Translations under genes and position numbers: made by a program
Notes under the pieces: generated by a model
The model's input: only the letters and a program-made list of their open reading frames with translations
The model's database searches: none
Told to the model about the DNA's origin: nothing
Shown: in pieces, positions 25,301-38,940 of the stretch
How positions within the stretch are numbered: position 1 is the stretch's first letter
Layout of the letters: each line of letters begins with the position of its first letter
NCBI GenBank assembly: GCA_964016885.1
Contig: OZ024744.1
Span: 116,377,302-116,441,301, forward strand
Direction: 5' to 3'
DNA from: Eledone cirrhosa
Taxonomy: Eukaryota > Mollusca > Cephalopoda > Octopoda > Eledonidae
DNA length: 64,000 nt

Positions 25301-25900
25301 TGGCCATACTGGGGCACTACCTTGATATAGTCTACCATATCAATCTCAGTACTGTTTTACTGGTGTCAGTCATTAGGCTGTGGCCATACTGTGGCACTAC
25401 CGTGATATGGTCTACCTTATCAACCTCAGTACTGTTTTGCTGATGTCAGTCATTAGACTGTGGCCATACTGGGGAACTACCTTGATATAGTCTACCATAT
25501 CAACCTCAGTACTGTTTTACTGGTGTCAGTCATTAGACTGTGGCCATACTGGGGTACTACCTTGATATAGTGTACCATATCAACCTCAGTACTGTTTTAC
25601 ACGTGTCAGTCATTAGACTGTGGCCATACTGTGGCACTACCGTGATATAGTCTACCATATCAACCTCAGTACTGTTTTACTGGTGTCAGTCATTAGACTG
25701 TGGCCATACTGGGGCACTAGCTTGATATAGGCTACCATATCAACCTTAGTACTGTTTTGCTGATGTCAGTCATTAGACTGTGGCCATACTGGGGCACTAC
25801 CTTGATATAGTCTACCATATCAACCTGAGTACTGCTTTACTGGTGTCAGTCATTAGACTGTGGCCATACTGGGGCACTACCTTGATATAGTCTACCTTAT
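22369..25900 (+). repeat. Satellite block right of the LINE, copies of 16.6-18.2 kb
   Basis: 22369-22790 continues duplication copy B, matching 17022 onward and including the private AGTACAG...CAGTCACTAG...GGGCCACTAGC series, with one extra monomer. 23088-23917 repeats 17341-18170 (offset 5747). 24661-24900 repeats 22901-23140 (offset 1760). 24820-25330 is a third copy of 16.6-17.1 kb (offset 8227) and again lacks the LINE. The CATACTGTTTGACTGGCACC monomer type, seen eight times in the window, is confined to 16.6-25.1 kb. Confidence 0.88.
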
Positions 25901-27999
25901 CAACCTCAGTGAGTGTTTTACTGTTGTCATTCATTAGACTGTGGCCATACTGGGGCACTACCTTGATATAGTCTACCATGTCAACCTCAGTACTGTTTTA
26001 CTGGTGTCAATCATTAGACTGTGGCCATACTGGGGCACTACCTTGATATAGTCTACCATATCAATCTCAGTACTGTTTTACTGGTGTCAATCATTAGACT
26101 GTGGCCATACTGGGGCACTACCTTGATATAGTCTACCATATCAACCTCAGTACTGTTTTACTGGTGTCAGTCATTAGATTGTGGCCATACTGGGGCACTA
26201 CCTTGATATAGTCTACCATATCAATATCACTAATGTTTTACTGGTGTCAGTCATTAGACTGTGGCCATACTGGGGCACTACCTTGATATTGTCTACCATA
26301 TCAACCTCACTACTGCTTTACTGGTGTCAGTCACTAGACTGTGGCCATACTGGGGCACTAACATGATATAGTCTACCATATCAACCTCAGTACTGTTTTC
26401 CTGGTGTCAGTCATTAGACGGTGGCCATACTGGGGCACTACCTTGATATAATCTACCGTATCAACCTCACTACTGCTTTACTGGCGTCAGTCACTAGACT
26501 GTGGCCATACTGGGGCACTACCTTGATATAGTCTACCATATCAACCTCAGTACTGTTTTACTGGTGCCTGTCATTAGACTGTGGCCATACTGGGGCACTA
26601 CCTTGATATAGTCTACCATATCAATCTCAGTACTGTTTTACTGGTGTCAGTCATTAGGCTGTGGCCATACTGTGGCACTACCGTGATATGGTCTACCTTA
26701 TCAACCTCAGTACTGTTTTGCTGATGTCAGTCATTAGACTGTGGCCATACTGGGGAACTACCTTGATATAGTCTACCATATCAACCTCAGTACTGTTTTA
26801 CTGGTGTCAGTCATTAGACTGTGGCCATACTGGGGTACTACCTTGATATAGTCTACCATATCAACCTCAGTACTGTTTTACTCGTGTCAGTCATTAGACT
26901 CTGGCCATACTGGGGTACGTCCTTGATATAGTCTACCATATCAACCTCAGTACTGTTTTACTCGTGTCAGTCATTAGACTGTGGCCTTACTGGGGCACTA
27001 CCTTGATATAGTCTACCATATCAACCTCAGTACTATTTTACTGGTGTCAGTCATTAGACTGTGGTCATACTGGGGCACTACCTTGATATAGTCTACCATA
27101 TCAACCTCAGTACTGTTTTACTGGTGTCAGTCATTAGACTGTGGCCATACTGGGGCACTACCTTGATATAGTCTACCATATCACCCTCAGTACTATTTTA
27201 CTGGTGTCAGTCATTAGACTGTGGTCATACTGGGGCACTACCTTGATATCGTCTACAATATCAATCTCACTACTTTTTTACTGGTGTCAGTCTTTGGACT
27301 GTGGCCATGCTGGGGCACTACCTTGATATAGTCTACTATATCAACCTCAGTACTGTTTTACTGGTGTCAGTCATTAGACTGTGGCCATACTGGGACACTA
27401 CCTTTATATAGTCTACCTTATCAACCTCAGTACTGTTTTGCTGATGTCAGTCATTAGATTGTGGCCATACTGGGGCACTACCTTGATATAGTCTACCATA
27501 TCAACCTCACTACAGTTTTACTGGTGTCAGTCATTAGACTGTGGCCATACTGGGGCACTACCTTGATATAGTCTACCATATCAACCTCAGTACTGTTTTA
27601 CTGGTGTCAGTCATTAGACTGTGGCCATACTGGGACACTACCTTTATATAGTCTACCTTATCAACCTCAGTACTGTTTTGCTGATGTCAGTCATTAGACT
27701 GTGGCCATACTGTGCACTGCCTTGATATATTCTACCATAAGAACCTCAGTACTGTTTTACTGGTGTCAGTCATTAGACTGTGGCCATACCGGGGCACTAC
27801 CTTGATATAGTCTACCATATCAATCTCAGTACTGTTTTACTGGTGTCAGTCATTAGGCTGTGGCCATACTGTGGCACTACCGTGATATAGTCTACCATAT
27901 CAACCTCAGTACTGTTTTACTGGTGTCAGTCATTAGACTGTGGCCATACCGGGGCACTACCTTGATATAGGCTACCATATCAACCTCAGTACTGTTTTG
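25901..27999 (+). repeat. Satellite block, transition to the large HOR
   Basis: Begins with the first CAGTGAGTGTTTTACTG 81-bp monomer (25905). 25.36-25.6 kb resembles 26.64-26.88 kb (offset about 1281). 26.94-27.48 kb is a relative of 30.30-30.84 and 35.18-35.71 kb; 27141-27326 equals 30498-30683 and 35376-35561. A monomer with CTGTGCACTGCC and CATAAGAACC near 27710 recurs near 29230 and 33950. Confidence 0.87.
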
Positions 28000-30900
28000 C
28001 TGATGTCAGTCATTAGACTGTGGCCATACTGGGGAACTACCTTGATATAGTCTACCATATCAACCTCAGTACTGTTTTACTGGTGTCAGTCATTAGACTG
28101 TGGCCATACTGGGGTACTACCTTGATATAGACTACCATATCAACCTCAGTACTGTTTTACTCGTGTCAGTCAATAGACTGTGGCCATACTGGGGTACTGC
28201 CTTGATATAGTCTACCATATCAACCTTAGTACTGTTTTACTTGTGTCAGTCATTAGACTGTGGCCATACTGGGGCACTACCTTGATATAGTCTACCATAT
28301 CAACCCCAGTACTATTTTACTGGTGTCAGTCATTAGATTGTGGGCATACTGGGGCACTACCTCGATGTAGTCTACCATATCAATCTCAGTACTGTTTTAC
28401 TGGTGTCAAACACTAGACTGTGGCCATACTGGGGCACTACCTTGATATAGTCTTCCATATCAATTTCACTACTGTTTTACTGGTGTCAGACATTAGACTG
28501 TGGCCATACTGGGCACCACCTTGATATAGTCTACCATATCAACCTCACTACTGCTTTACTGGTGTCAGTCACTAGACTGTGGCCATACTGGGGCACTAAC
28601 ATGATATAGTCTACCATATCAACCTCAGTACTGTTTTCCTGGTGTCAGTCATTAGACGGTGGCCATACTGGGGCACTACCTTGATATAATCTACCGTATC
28701 AACATCACTACTGCTTTACTGGCGTCAGTCACTAGACTGTGGCCATACTGGGGCACTACCTTGATATCGTCTACAATATCAATCTTACTACTTTTTTACT
28801 GGTGTCAGTCTTTGGACTGTGGCCATGCTGGGGCACTACCTTGATATAGTCTACTATATCAACCTCAGTACTGTTTTACTGGTGTCAGTCATTAGACTGT
28901 GGCCATATTGGGACACTACCTTTATATAGTCTACCTTATCAACCTCAGTACTGTTTTGCTGATGTCAGTCATTAGATTGTGGCCATACTGGGGCACTACC
29001 TTGATATAGTCTACCATATCAACCTCACTACTGTTTTACTGGTGTCAGTCATTAGACTGTGGCCATACTGGGGCACTACCTTGATATAGTCTACCATATC
29101 AACCTCAGTACTGTTTTACTGGTGTCAGTCATTAGACTGTGGCCATACTGGGACACTACCTTTATATAGTCTACCTTATCAACCTCAGTACTGTTTTGCT
29201 GATGTCAGTCATTAGACTGTGGCCATACTGTGCACTGCCTTGATATATTCTACCATAAGAACCTCAGTACTGTTTTACTGGTGTCAGTCATTAGACTGTG
29301 GCCATACTGAGGCACTACCTTGATATAGACTTCCATATACACCTCAGTACTGTTTTACTGGTGTCAGTCATTAGACTGTGGCCATACCGGGGCACTACCT
29401 TGATATAGTCTACCATATCAATCTCAGTACTGTTTTACTGGTGTCAGTCATTAGGCTGTGGCCATACTGTGGCACTACCGTGATATAGTCTACCATATCA
29501 ACCTCAGTACTGTTTTACTGGTGTCAGTCATTAGACTGTGGCCATACCGGGGCACTACCTTGATATAGGCTACCATATCAACCTCAGTACTGTTTTGCTG
29601 ATGTCTGTCATTAGACTGTGGCCATACTGGGGAACTACCTTGATATAGTCTACCATATCAACCTCAGTACTGTTTTACTGGTGTCAGTCATTAGACTGTG
29701 GCCATACTGGGGTACTACCTTGATATAGACTACCATATCAACCTCAGTACTGTTTTACTGGTGTCATTCATTAGACTGTGGCCATACTGAGGCACTACCT
29801 TGATATAGTCTACCATATCAACCTCAGTACTGTTTTACTGGTGTCAGTCATTAGACTGTGGCCATACTGGGGTACTACCTTGATATAGTCTACCATATCA
29901 ACCTCAGTACTGTGTTACTGGTGTCATTCATTAGACTGTGGCCATACTGAGGCACTACCTTGATATAGTCTACCATATCAACCTCAGTACTGTTTTACTG
30001 GTGTCAGTCATTAGACGGTGGCCATACTGGGGCACTACCTTGATATAATCTACCGTATCAACCTCACTACTGCTTTACTGGCGTCAGTCACTAGACTGTG
30101 GCCATACTGGGGCACTACCTTGATATAGTCTACCATATCAATCTCAGTACTGTTTTACTGGTGTCAGCCATTAGGCTGTGGCCATACTGTGGCACTACCG
30201 TGATATGGTCTACCTTATCAACCTCAGTACAGTTTTGCTGATGTCAGTCATTAGACTGTGGCCATACTGGGGAACTACCTTGATATAGTCTACCATATCA
30301 ACCTCAGTACTGTTTTACTGGTGTCAGTCATTAGACTGTGGCCTTACTGGGGCACTACCTTGATATAGTCTACCATATCAACCTCAGTACTATTTTACTG
30401 GTGTCAGTCATTAGACTGTGGTCATACTGGGGCACTACCTTGATATAGTCTACCATATCAACCTCAGTACTGTTTTACTGGTGTCAGTCATTAGACTGTG
30501 GCCATACTGGGGCACTACCTTGATATAGTCTACCATATCACCCTCAGTACTATTTTACTGGTGTCAGTCATTAGACTGTGGTCATACTGGGGCACTACCT
30601 TGATATCGTCTACAATATCAATCTCACTACTTTTTTACTGGTGTCAGTCTTTGGACTGTGGCCATGCTGGGGCACTACCTTGATATAGTCTACTATATCA
30701 ACCTCAGTACTGTTTTACTGGTGTCAGTCATTAGACTGTGGCCATATTGGGACACTACCTTTATATAGTCTACCTTATCAACCTCAGTACTGTTTTGCTG
30801 ATGTCAGTCATTAGATTGTGGCCATACTGGGGCACTACCTTGATATAGTCTACCATATCAACCTCAGTACTGTTTTACTGGTGTCAGTCATTAGACTGTG

Positions 30901-32718
30901 GCCATACTGAGGCACTACCTTGATATAGACTTCCATATACACCTCAGTACTGTTTTACTGGTGTCAATCATTAGACTGTGGCCATACCGGGGCACTACCT
31001 TGATATAGTCTACCATATCAATCTCAGTACTGTTTTACTGGTGTCAGTCATTAGGCTGTGGCCATACTGTGGCACTACCGTGATATAGTCTACCATATCA
31101 ACCTCAGTACTGTTTTACTGGTGTCAGTCATTAGACTGTGGCCATACCGGGGCACTACCTTGATATAGGCTACCATATCAACCTCAGTACTGTTTTGCTG
31201 ATGTCTGTCATTAGACTGTGGCCATACTGGGGAACTACCTTGATATAGTCTACCATATCAACCTCAGTACTGTTTTACTGGTGTCAATCTTTAGACTGTG
31301 GCCATACTGGGGTACTACCTTGATATAGACTACCATATCAACCTCAGTACTGTTTTACTCGTGTCAGTCAATAGACTGTGGCCATACTGGGGTACTGCCT
31401 TGATATAGTCTACCATATCAACCTTAGTACTGTTTTACTTGTGTCAGTCATTAGACTGTGGCCATACTGGGGCACTACCTTGATATAGTCTACCATATCA
31501 ACCCCAGTACTATTTTACTGGTGTCAGTCATTAGATTGTGGGCATACTGGGGCACTACCTCGATGTAGTCTACCATATCAATCTCAGTACTGTTTTACTG
31601 GTGTCAAACACTAGACTGTGGCCATACTGGGGCACTACCTTGATATAGTCTTCCATATCAATTTCACTACTGTTTTACTGGTGTCAGACATTAGACTGTG
31701 GCCATACTGGGCACCACCTTGATATAGTCTACCATATCAACCTCACTACTGTTTTACTGGTGTCAGTCATTAGACTGTGGCCATACTGGTGCACTACCAA
31801 GATACAGTCAACCACATGAACCTCAGTATTGGTTTACTTGTGTCAGTCATTAGACTGTGGCCATACTGGGGCACTACCTTGATATAGTCTACCATATCAA
31901 CCTCAGTACTGTTTTACTGGTGTCTGTCATTAGACTGTGGCCATACTGGGGCACTACCTTGATATAGACTACCATAGCAATCTCACTACTGCTTTACTGG
32001 TGTCAGTCAGTAGACTGTGGCCATACTGGGGCACTACCTTGATATAGTCTACCTTATCAACCTCAGTGAGTGTTTTACTGTTGTCATTCATTAGACTGTG
32101 GCCATAATGGGGCACTACCTTGATATAGTCTACCATGTCAACCTCACAACTGTTTTACTGGTGTCAGTCATTAGACTGTGGCCATACTGGGGCACTACCT
32201 TGATATAGTCTACCATATCAATCTCAGTACTGTTTTACTGGTGTCAGTCATTAGACTGTGGCCATACTGGGGCACTACCTTGATATAGTCTACCATATCA
32301 ACCTCAGTACTGTTTTACTGGTGTCAGTCATTAGATTGTGGCCATACTGGGGCACTACCTTGATATAGTCTACCATATCAATATCACTAATGTTTTACTG
32401 GTGTCAGTCATTAGACTGTGGCCATACTGGGGCACTACCTTGATATAGTCTTCCATATCAACCTCAGTACTGTTTTACTGGTGTCAGTCATTAGACTGTG
32501 GCCATACCGGGGCACTACCTTGATATAGTCTACCATATCAATATCAGTACTGTTTTACTGGTGTCAGTCATTAGGCTGTGGCCATACTGTGGCACTACCA
32601 TGATATAGTCTACCATATCAACCTCACTACTGATTTGCTGATGTCAGTCATTAGACTATGGCCATACTGGGGAACTACCTTGATATAGTCTACCATATCA
32701 ACTTCAGTACTGTTTTGC
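28000..32718 (+). repeat. Higher-order repeat, copy 1 (4.72 kb)
   Basis: Collinear with 32719 onward at offset 4718 from about 28000 to 30300 (for example 28301 with 33019, and 28659-28844 with 33377-33562), then at offset 4878 to about 32640 (30498 with 35376, 31499 with 36377). Copy 2 has two extra monomers near 35080-35240. The unit is about 59 monomers. Inside it, roughly 28.0-28.55 and 31.2-31.75 kb are themselves duplicates (offset 3198). Markers are CAACCCCAGTACTATTTTAC with CTCGATGTAG, GGGCACCACC (one base short), and a divergent AAGATACAGTCAACCACATG monomer near 31798. Confidence 0.88.
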
Positions 32719-35700
32719 TGATGTCAGTCATTAGACTGTGGCCATACTGGGGAACTACCTTGATATAGTCTACCATATCAACCTCAGTACTGTTTTACTG
32801 GTGTCAGTCATTAGACTGTGGCCATACTGGGGTACTACCTTGAATTAGACTACCATATCAACCTCAGTACTGTTTTACTCGTGTCAGTCAATAGACTGTG
32901 GCCATACTGGGGTACTGCCTTGATATAGTCTACCATATCAACCTTAGTACTGTTTTACTTGTGTCAGTCATTAGACTGTGGCCATACTGGGGCACTACCT
33001 TGATATAGTCTACCATATCAACCCCAGTACTATTTTACTGGTGTCAGTCATTAGATTGTGGGCATACTGGGGCACTACCTCGATGTAGTCTACCATATCA
33101 ATCTCAGTACTGTTTTACTGGTGTCAAACACTAGACTGTGGCCATACTGGGGCACTACCTTGATATAGTCTTCCATATCAATTTCACTACTGTTTTACTG
33201 GTGTCAGACATTAGACTGTGGCCATACTGGGCACCACCTTGATATAGTCTACCATATCAACCTCACTACTGCTTTACTGGTGTCAGTCACTAGACTGTGG
33301 CCATACTGGGGCACTAACATGATATAGTCTACCATATCAACCTCAGTACTGTTTTCCTGGTGTCAGTCATTAGACGGTGGCCATACTGGGGCACTACCTT
33401 GATATAATCTACCGTATCAACATCACTACTGCTTTACTGGCGTCAGTCACTAGACTGTGGCCATACTGGGGCACTACCTTGATATCGTCTACAATATCAA
33501 TCTTACTACTTTTTTACTGGTGTCAGTCTTTGGACTGTGGCCATGCTGGGGCACTACCTTGATATAGTCTACTATATCAACCTCAGTACTGTTTTACTGG
33601 TGTCAGTCATTAGACTGTGGCCATATTGGGACACTACCTTTATATAGACTACCTTATCAACCTCAGTACTGTTTTGCTGATGTCAGTCATTAGATTGTGG
33701 CCATACTGGGGCACTACCTTGATATAGTCTACCATATCAACCTCACTACTGTTTTACTGGTGTCAGTCATTAGACTGTGGCCATACTGGGGCACTACCTT
33801 GATATAGTCTACCATATCAACCTCAGTACTGTTTTACTGGTGTCAGTCATTAGACTGTGGCCATACTGGGACACTACCTTTATATAGTCTACCTTATCAA
33901 CCTCAGTACTGTTTTGCTGATGTCAGTCATTAGACTGTGGCCATACTGTGCACTGCCTTGATATATTCTACCATAAGAACCTCAGTACTGTTTTACTGGT
34001 GTCAGTCATTAGACTGTGGCCATACTGAGGCACTACCTTGATATAGACTTCCATATACACCTCAGTACTGTTTTACTGGTGTCAGTCATTAGACTGTGGC
34101 CATACCGGGGCACTACCTTGATATAGTCTACCATATCAATCTCAGTACTGTTTTACTGGTGTCAGTCATTAGGCTGTGGCCATACTGTGGCACTACCGTG
34201 ATATAGTCTACCATATCAACCTCAGTACTGTTTTACTGGTGTCAGTCATTAGACTGTGGCCATACCGGGGCACTACCTTGATATAGGCTACCATATCAAC
34301 CTCAGTACTGTTTTGCTGATGTCTGTCATTAGACTGTGGCCATACTGGGGAACTACCTTGATATAGTCTACCATATCAACCTCAGTACTGTTTTACTGGT
34401 GTCAGTCATTAGACTGTGGCCATACTGGGGTACTACCTTGATATAGACTACCATATCAACCTCAGTACTGTTTTACTGGTGTCATTCATTAGACTGTGGC
34501 CATACTGAGGCACTACCTTGATATAGTCTACCATATCAACCTCAGTACTGTTTTACTGGTGTCAGTCATTAGACTGTGGCCATACTGGGGTACTACCTTG
34601 ATATAGTCTACCATATCAACCTCAGTACTGTGTTACTGGTGTCATTCATTAGACTGTGGCCATACTGAGGCACTACCTTGATATAGTCTACCATATCAAC
34701 CTCAGTACTGTTTTACTGGTGTCAGTCATTAGACGGTGGCCATACTGGGGCACTACCTTGATATAATCTACCGTATCAACCTCACTACTGCTTTACTGGC
34801 GTCAGTCACTAGACTGTGGCCATACTGGGGCACTACCTTGATATAGTCTACCATATCAATCTCAGTACTGTTTTACTGGTGTCAGTCATTAGGCTGTGGC
34901 CATACTGTGGCACTACCGTGATATGGTCTACCTTATCAACCTCAGTACAGTTTTGCTGATGTCAGTCATTAGACTGTGGCCATACTGGGGAACTACCTTG
35001 ATATAGTCTACCATATCAACCTCAGTACTGTTTTACTGGTGTCAGTCATTAGACTGTGGCCATACTGGGGTACTACCTTGATATAGTCTACCATATCAAC
35101 CTCAGTACTGTTTTACTCGTGTCAGTCATTAGACTCTGGCCATACTGGGGTACGGCCTTGATATAGTCTACCATATCAACCTCAGTACTGTTTTACTCGT
35201 GTCAGTCATTAGACTGTGGCCTTACTGGGGCACTACCTTGATATAGTCTACCATATCAACCTCAGTACTATTTTACTGGTGTCAGTCATTAGACTGTGGT
35301 CATACTGGGGCACTACCTTGATATAGTCTACCATATCAACCTCAGTACTGTTTTACTGGTGTCAGTCATTAGACTGTGGCCATACTGGGGCACTACCTTG
35401 ATATAGTCTACCATATCACCCTCAGTACTATTTTACTGGTGTCAGTCATTAGACTGTGGTCATACTGGGGCACTACCTTGATATCGTCTACAATATCAAT
35501 CTCACTACTTTTTTACTGGTGTCAGTCTTTGGACTGTGGCCATGCTGGGGCACTACCTTGATATAGTCTACTATATCAACCTCAGTACTGTTTTACTGGT
35601 GTCAGTCATTAGACTGTGGCCATATTGGGACACTACCTTTATATAGTCTACCTTATCAACCTCAGTACTGTTTTGCTGATGTCAGTCATTAGATTGTGGC

Positions 35701-37580
35701 CATACTGGGGCACTACCTTGATATAGTCTACCATATCAACCTCAGTACTGTTTTACTGGTGTCAGTCATTAGACTGTGGCCATACTGAGGCACTACCTTG
35801 ATATAGACTTCCATATACACCTCAGTACTGTTTTACTGGTGTCAATCATTAGACTGTGGCCATACCGGGGCACTACCTTGATATAGTCTACCATATCAAT
35901 CTCAGTACTGTTTTACTGGTGTCAGTCATTAGGCTGTGGCCATACTGTGGCACTACCGTGATATAGTCTACCATATCAACCTCAGTACTGTTTTACTGGT
36001 GTCAGTCATTAGACTGTGGCCATACCGGGGCACTACCTTGATATAGGCTACCATATCAACCTCAGTACTGTTTTGCTGATGTCTGTCATTAGACTGTGGC
36101 CATACTGGGGAACTACCTTGATATAGTCTACCATATCAACCTCAGTACTGTTTTACTGGTGTCAATCATTAGACTGTGGCCATACTGGGGTACTACCTTG
36201 ATATAGACTACCATATCAACCTCAGTACTGTTTTACTCGTGTCAGTCAATAGACTGTGGCCATACTGGGGTACTGCCTTGATATAGTCTACCATATCAAC
36301 CTTAGTACTGTTTTACTTGTGTCAGTCATTAGACTGTGGCCATACTGGGGCACTACCTTGATATAGTCTACCATATCAACCCCAGTACTATTTTACTGGT
36401 GTCAGTCATTAGATTGTGGGCATACTGGGGCACTACCTCGATGTAGTCTACCATATCAATCTCAGTACTGTTTTACTGGTGTCAAACACTAGACTGTGGC
36501 CATACTGGGGCACTACCTTGATATAGTCTTCCATATCAATTTCACTACTGTTTTACTGGTGTCAGACATTAGACTGTGGCCATACTGGGCACCACCTTGA
36601 TATAGTCTACCATATCAACCTCACTACTGTTTTACTGGTGTCAGTCATTAGACTGTGGCCATACTGGTGCACTACCAAGATACAGTCAACCACATGAACC
36701 TCAGTATTGGTTTACTTGTGTCAGTCATTAGACTGTGGCCATACTGGGGCACTACCTTGATATAGTCTACCATATCAACCTCAGTACTGTTTTACTGGTG
36801 TCTGTCATTAGACTGTGGCCATACTGGGGCACTACCTTGATATAGACTACCATAGCAATCTCACTACTGCTTTACTGGTGTCAGTCAGTAGACTGTGGCC
36901 ATACTGGGGCACTACCTTGATATAGTCTACCTTATCAACCTCAGTGAGTGTTTTACTGTTGTCATTCATTAGACTGTGGCCATAATGGGGCACTACCTTG
37001 ATATAGTCTACCATGTCAACCTCACAACTGTTTTACTGGTGTCAGTCATTAGACTGTGGCCATACTGGGGCACTACCTTGATATAGTCTACCATATCAAT
37101 CTCAGTACTGTTTTACTGGTGTCAGTCATTAGACTGTGGCCATACTGGGGCACTACCTTGATATAGTCTACCATATCAACCTCAGTACTGTTTTACTGGT
37201 GTCAGTCATTAGATTGTGGCCATACTGGGGCACTACCTTGATATAGTCTACCATATCAATATCACTAATGTTTTACTGGTGTCAGTCATTAGACTGTGGC
37301 CATACTGGGGCACTACCTTGATATAGTCTTCCATATCAACCTCAGTACTGTTTTACTGGTGTCAGTCATTAGACTGTGGCCATACCGGGGCACTACCTTG
37401 ATATAGTCTACCATATCAATATCAGTACTGTTTTACTGGTGTCAGTCATTAGGCTGTGGCCATACTGTGGCACTACCATGATATAGTCTACCATATCAAC
37501 CTCACTACTGATTTGCTGATGTCAGTCATTAGACTATGGCCATACTGGGGAACTACCTTGATATAGTCTACCATATCAAC
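32719..37580 (+). repeat. Higher-order repeat, copy 2 (about 4.86 kb)
   Basis: Tandem second copy of the preceding unit, with the same order of private variants and only scattered mismatches seen by eye. Near its end it lacks one monomer relative to copy 1 (TTCAGTACTGTTTTGCTG at 32701 against TTCAGTACTGATTTACTGG at 37581), so the local offset drops to 4798. High similarity over nearly 5 kb implies a recent tandem duplication or gene-conversion-like homogenisation. Confidence 0.88.
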
Positions 37581-38940
37581 TTCAGTACTGATTTACTGGT
37601 GTCAGTCATTAGACTGTGGCCATACTGGGGTACTACCTTGATATAGACTACCATATCAACCTCAGTACTGTTTTACTCATGTCAGTCAATAGACTGTGGC
37701 CATACTGGGGTACTGCCTTGATATAGTTTACCATATCAACCTCAGTACTGTTTTACTCGTGTCAGTCATTAGACTGTGGCCATACTGGGGCACTACCTTG
37801 ATATAGTCTACCATATCAACCCCAGTACTATTTTACTGGTGTCAGTCATTAGACTGTGGCCATACTGGGGCACTACCTTGATGTAGTCTACCATATCAAT
37901 CTCACTAATGTTTTACTGGTGTCAGACATTAGACTGTGGCCATACTGGGGCACTACCTTGATATAGTCTATCATATCAACCTCAGTACTGTTTTTCTGGT
38001 GTCAGTCATTGGACTGTGGCCATGCTGGGGCACTACCTCTATATAGTCTACCATATCAACCTCACTACTGTTTTACTGGTGTCAGTCATTAGACTGTGGC
38101 CATACTGGTGCACTACCAAGATACAGTCAACCACATGAACCTCAGTATTGGTTTACTTGTGTCAGTCATTAGACTGTGGCCATACTGGGGGACTACCTTG
38201 ATATAGTCTACCATATCAACCTCAGTACTGTTTTACTGGTGTCAGTCATTAGACTGTGGCCATACTGGGGCACTACCTTGATATAGTCTACCATATCAAC
38301 TTCAGTAATGTTTTACTGGTGTCAGTCATTAGACTGTGGCCATACTGGGGCACTACCTTGATATAGTCTACCATATCAACCTCAGTACTGTTTTACTGGT
38401 GTCAGTCATTAGATTGTGGCCATACTGGGGCACTACCTTGATATAGTCTACCATATCAATATCACTAATGTTTTACTGGTGTCAGTCATTAGACTGTGGC
38501 CATACTGGGGCACTACCTTGATATAGTCTACCATATCATCCTCAGTACAGTTTTACTGGTGTCAGTCATTAGACTGTGGCCATACTGGGGCACTACCTTG
38601 ATATAGTCTACCATATCAACCTGAGTACTGTTTTACTGGTGTCAGTCACTAGACTGTGGCCATACTGGGGCACTACATTGATATAGTCTACCATATCAAC
38701 CTGAGTACTGTTTTACTGGTGTCAGTCATTTGACTGTGGCCATACTGAGGCATTACCTTGATATTGTCTACCATATCAACCTCAGTTCTGTTTTACTGGT
38801 GTCAGTTATTAGACTGTGGCCATACAGGGGCACTACCTTGATATAGTCTACCATATCAATCTCAGTACTGTTTTACTGGTGTCAGTCATTAGACTGTGGC
38901 CATACAGGGGCACTACCTTGATATAGTCTACCATATCAAC
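37581..38940 (+). repeat. Partial third HOR copy and junction
   Basis: 37597-37930 restarts the HOR (28081 onward, total offset 9516) with more divergence, then breaks off. 38080-38160 carries another AAGATACAGTCAACCACATG monomer, followed by monomers that recur at 40.69-41.41 kb (offset 2642, for example 38117 with 40759). 38.72-38.94 kb has GAGGCATTACCTTGATATTG and ATACAGGGGC variants that recur near 43.0-43.1 kb. Confidence 0.83.
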
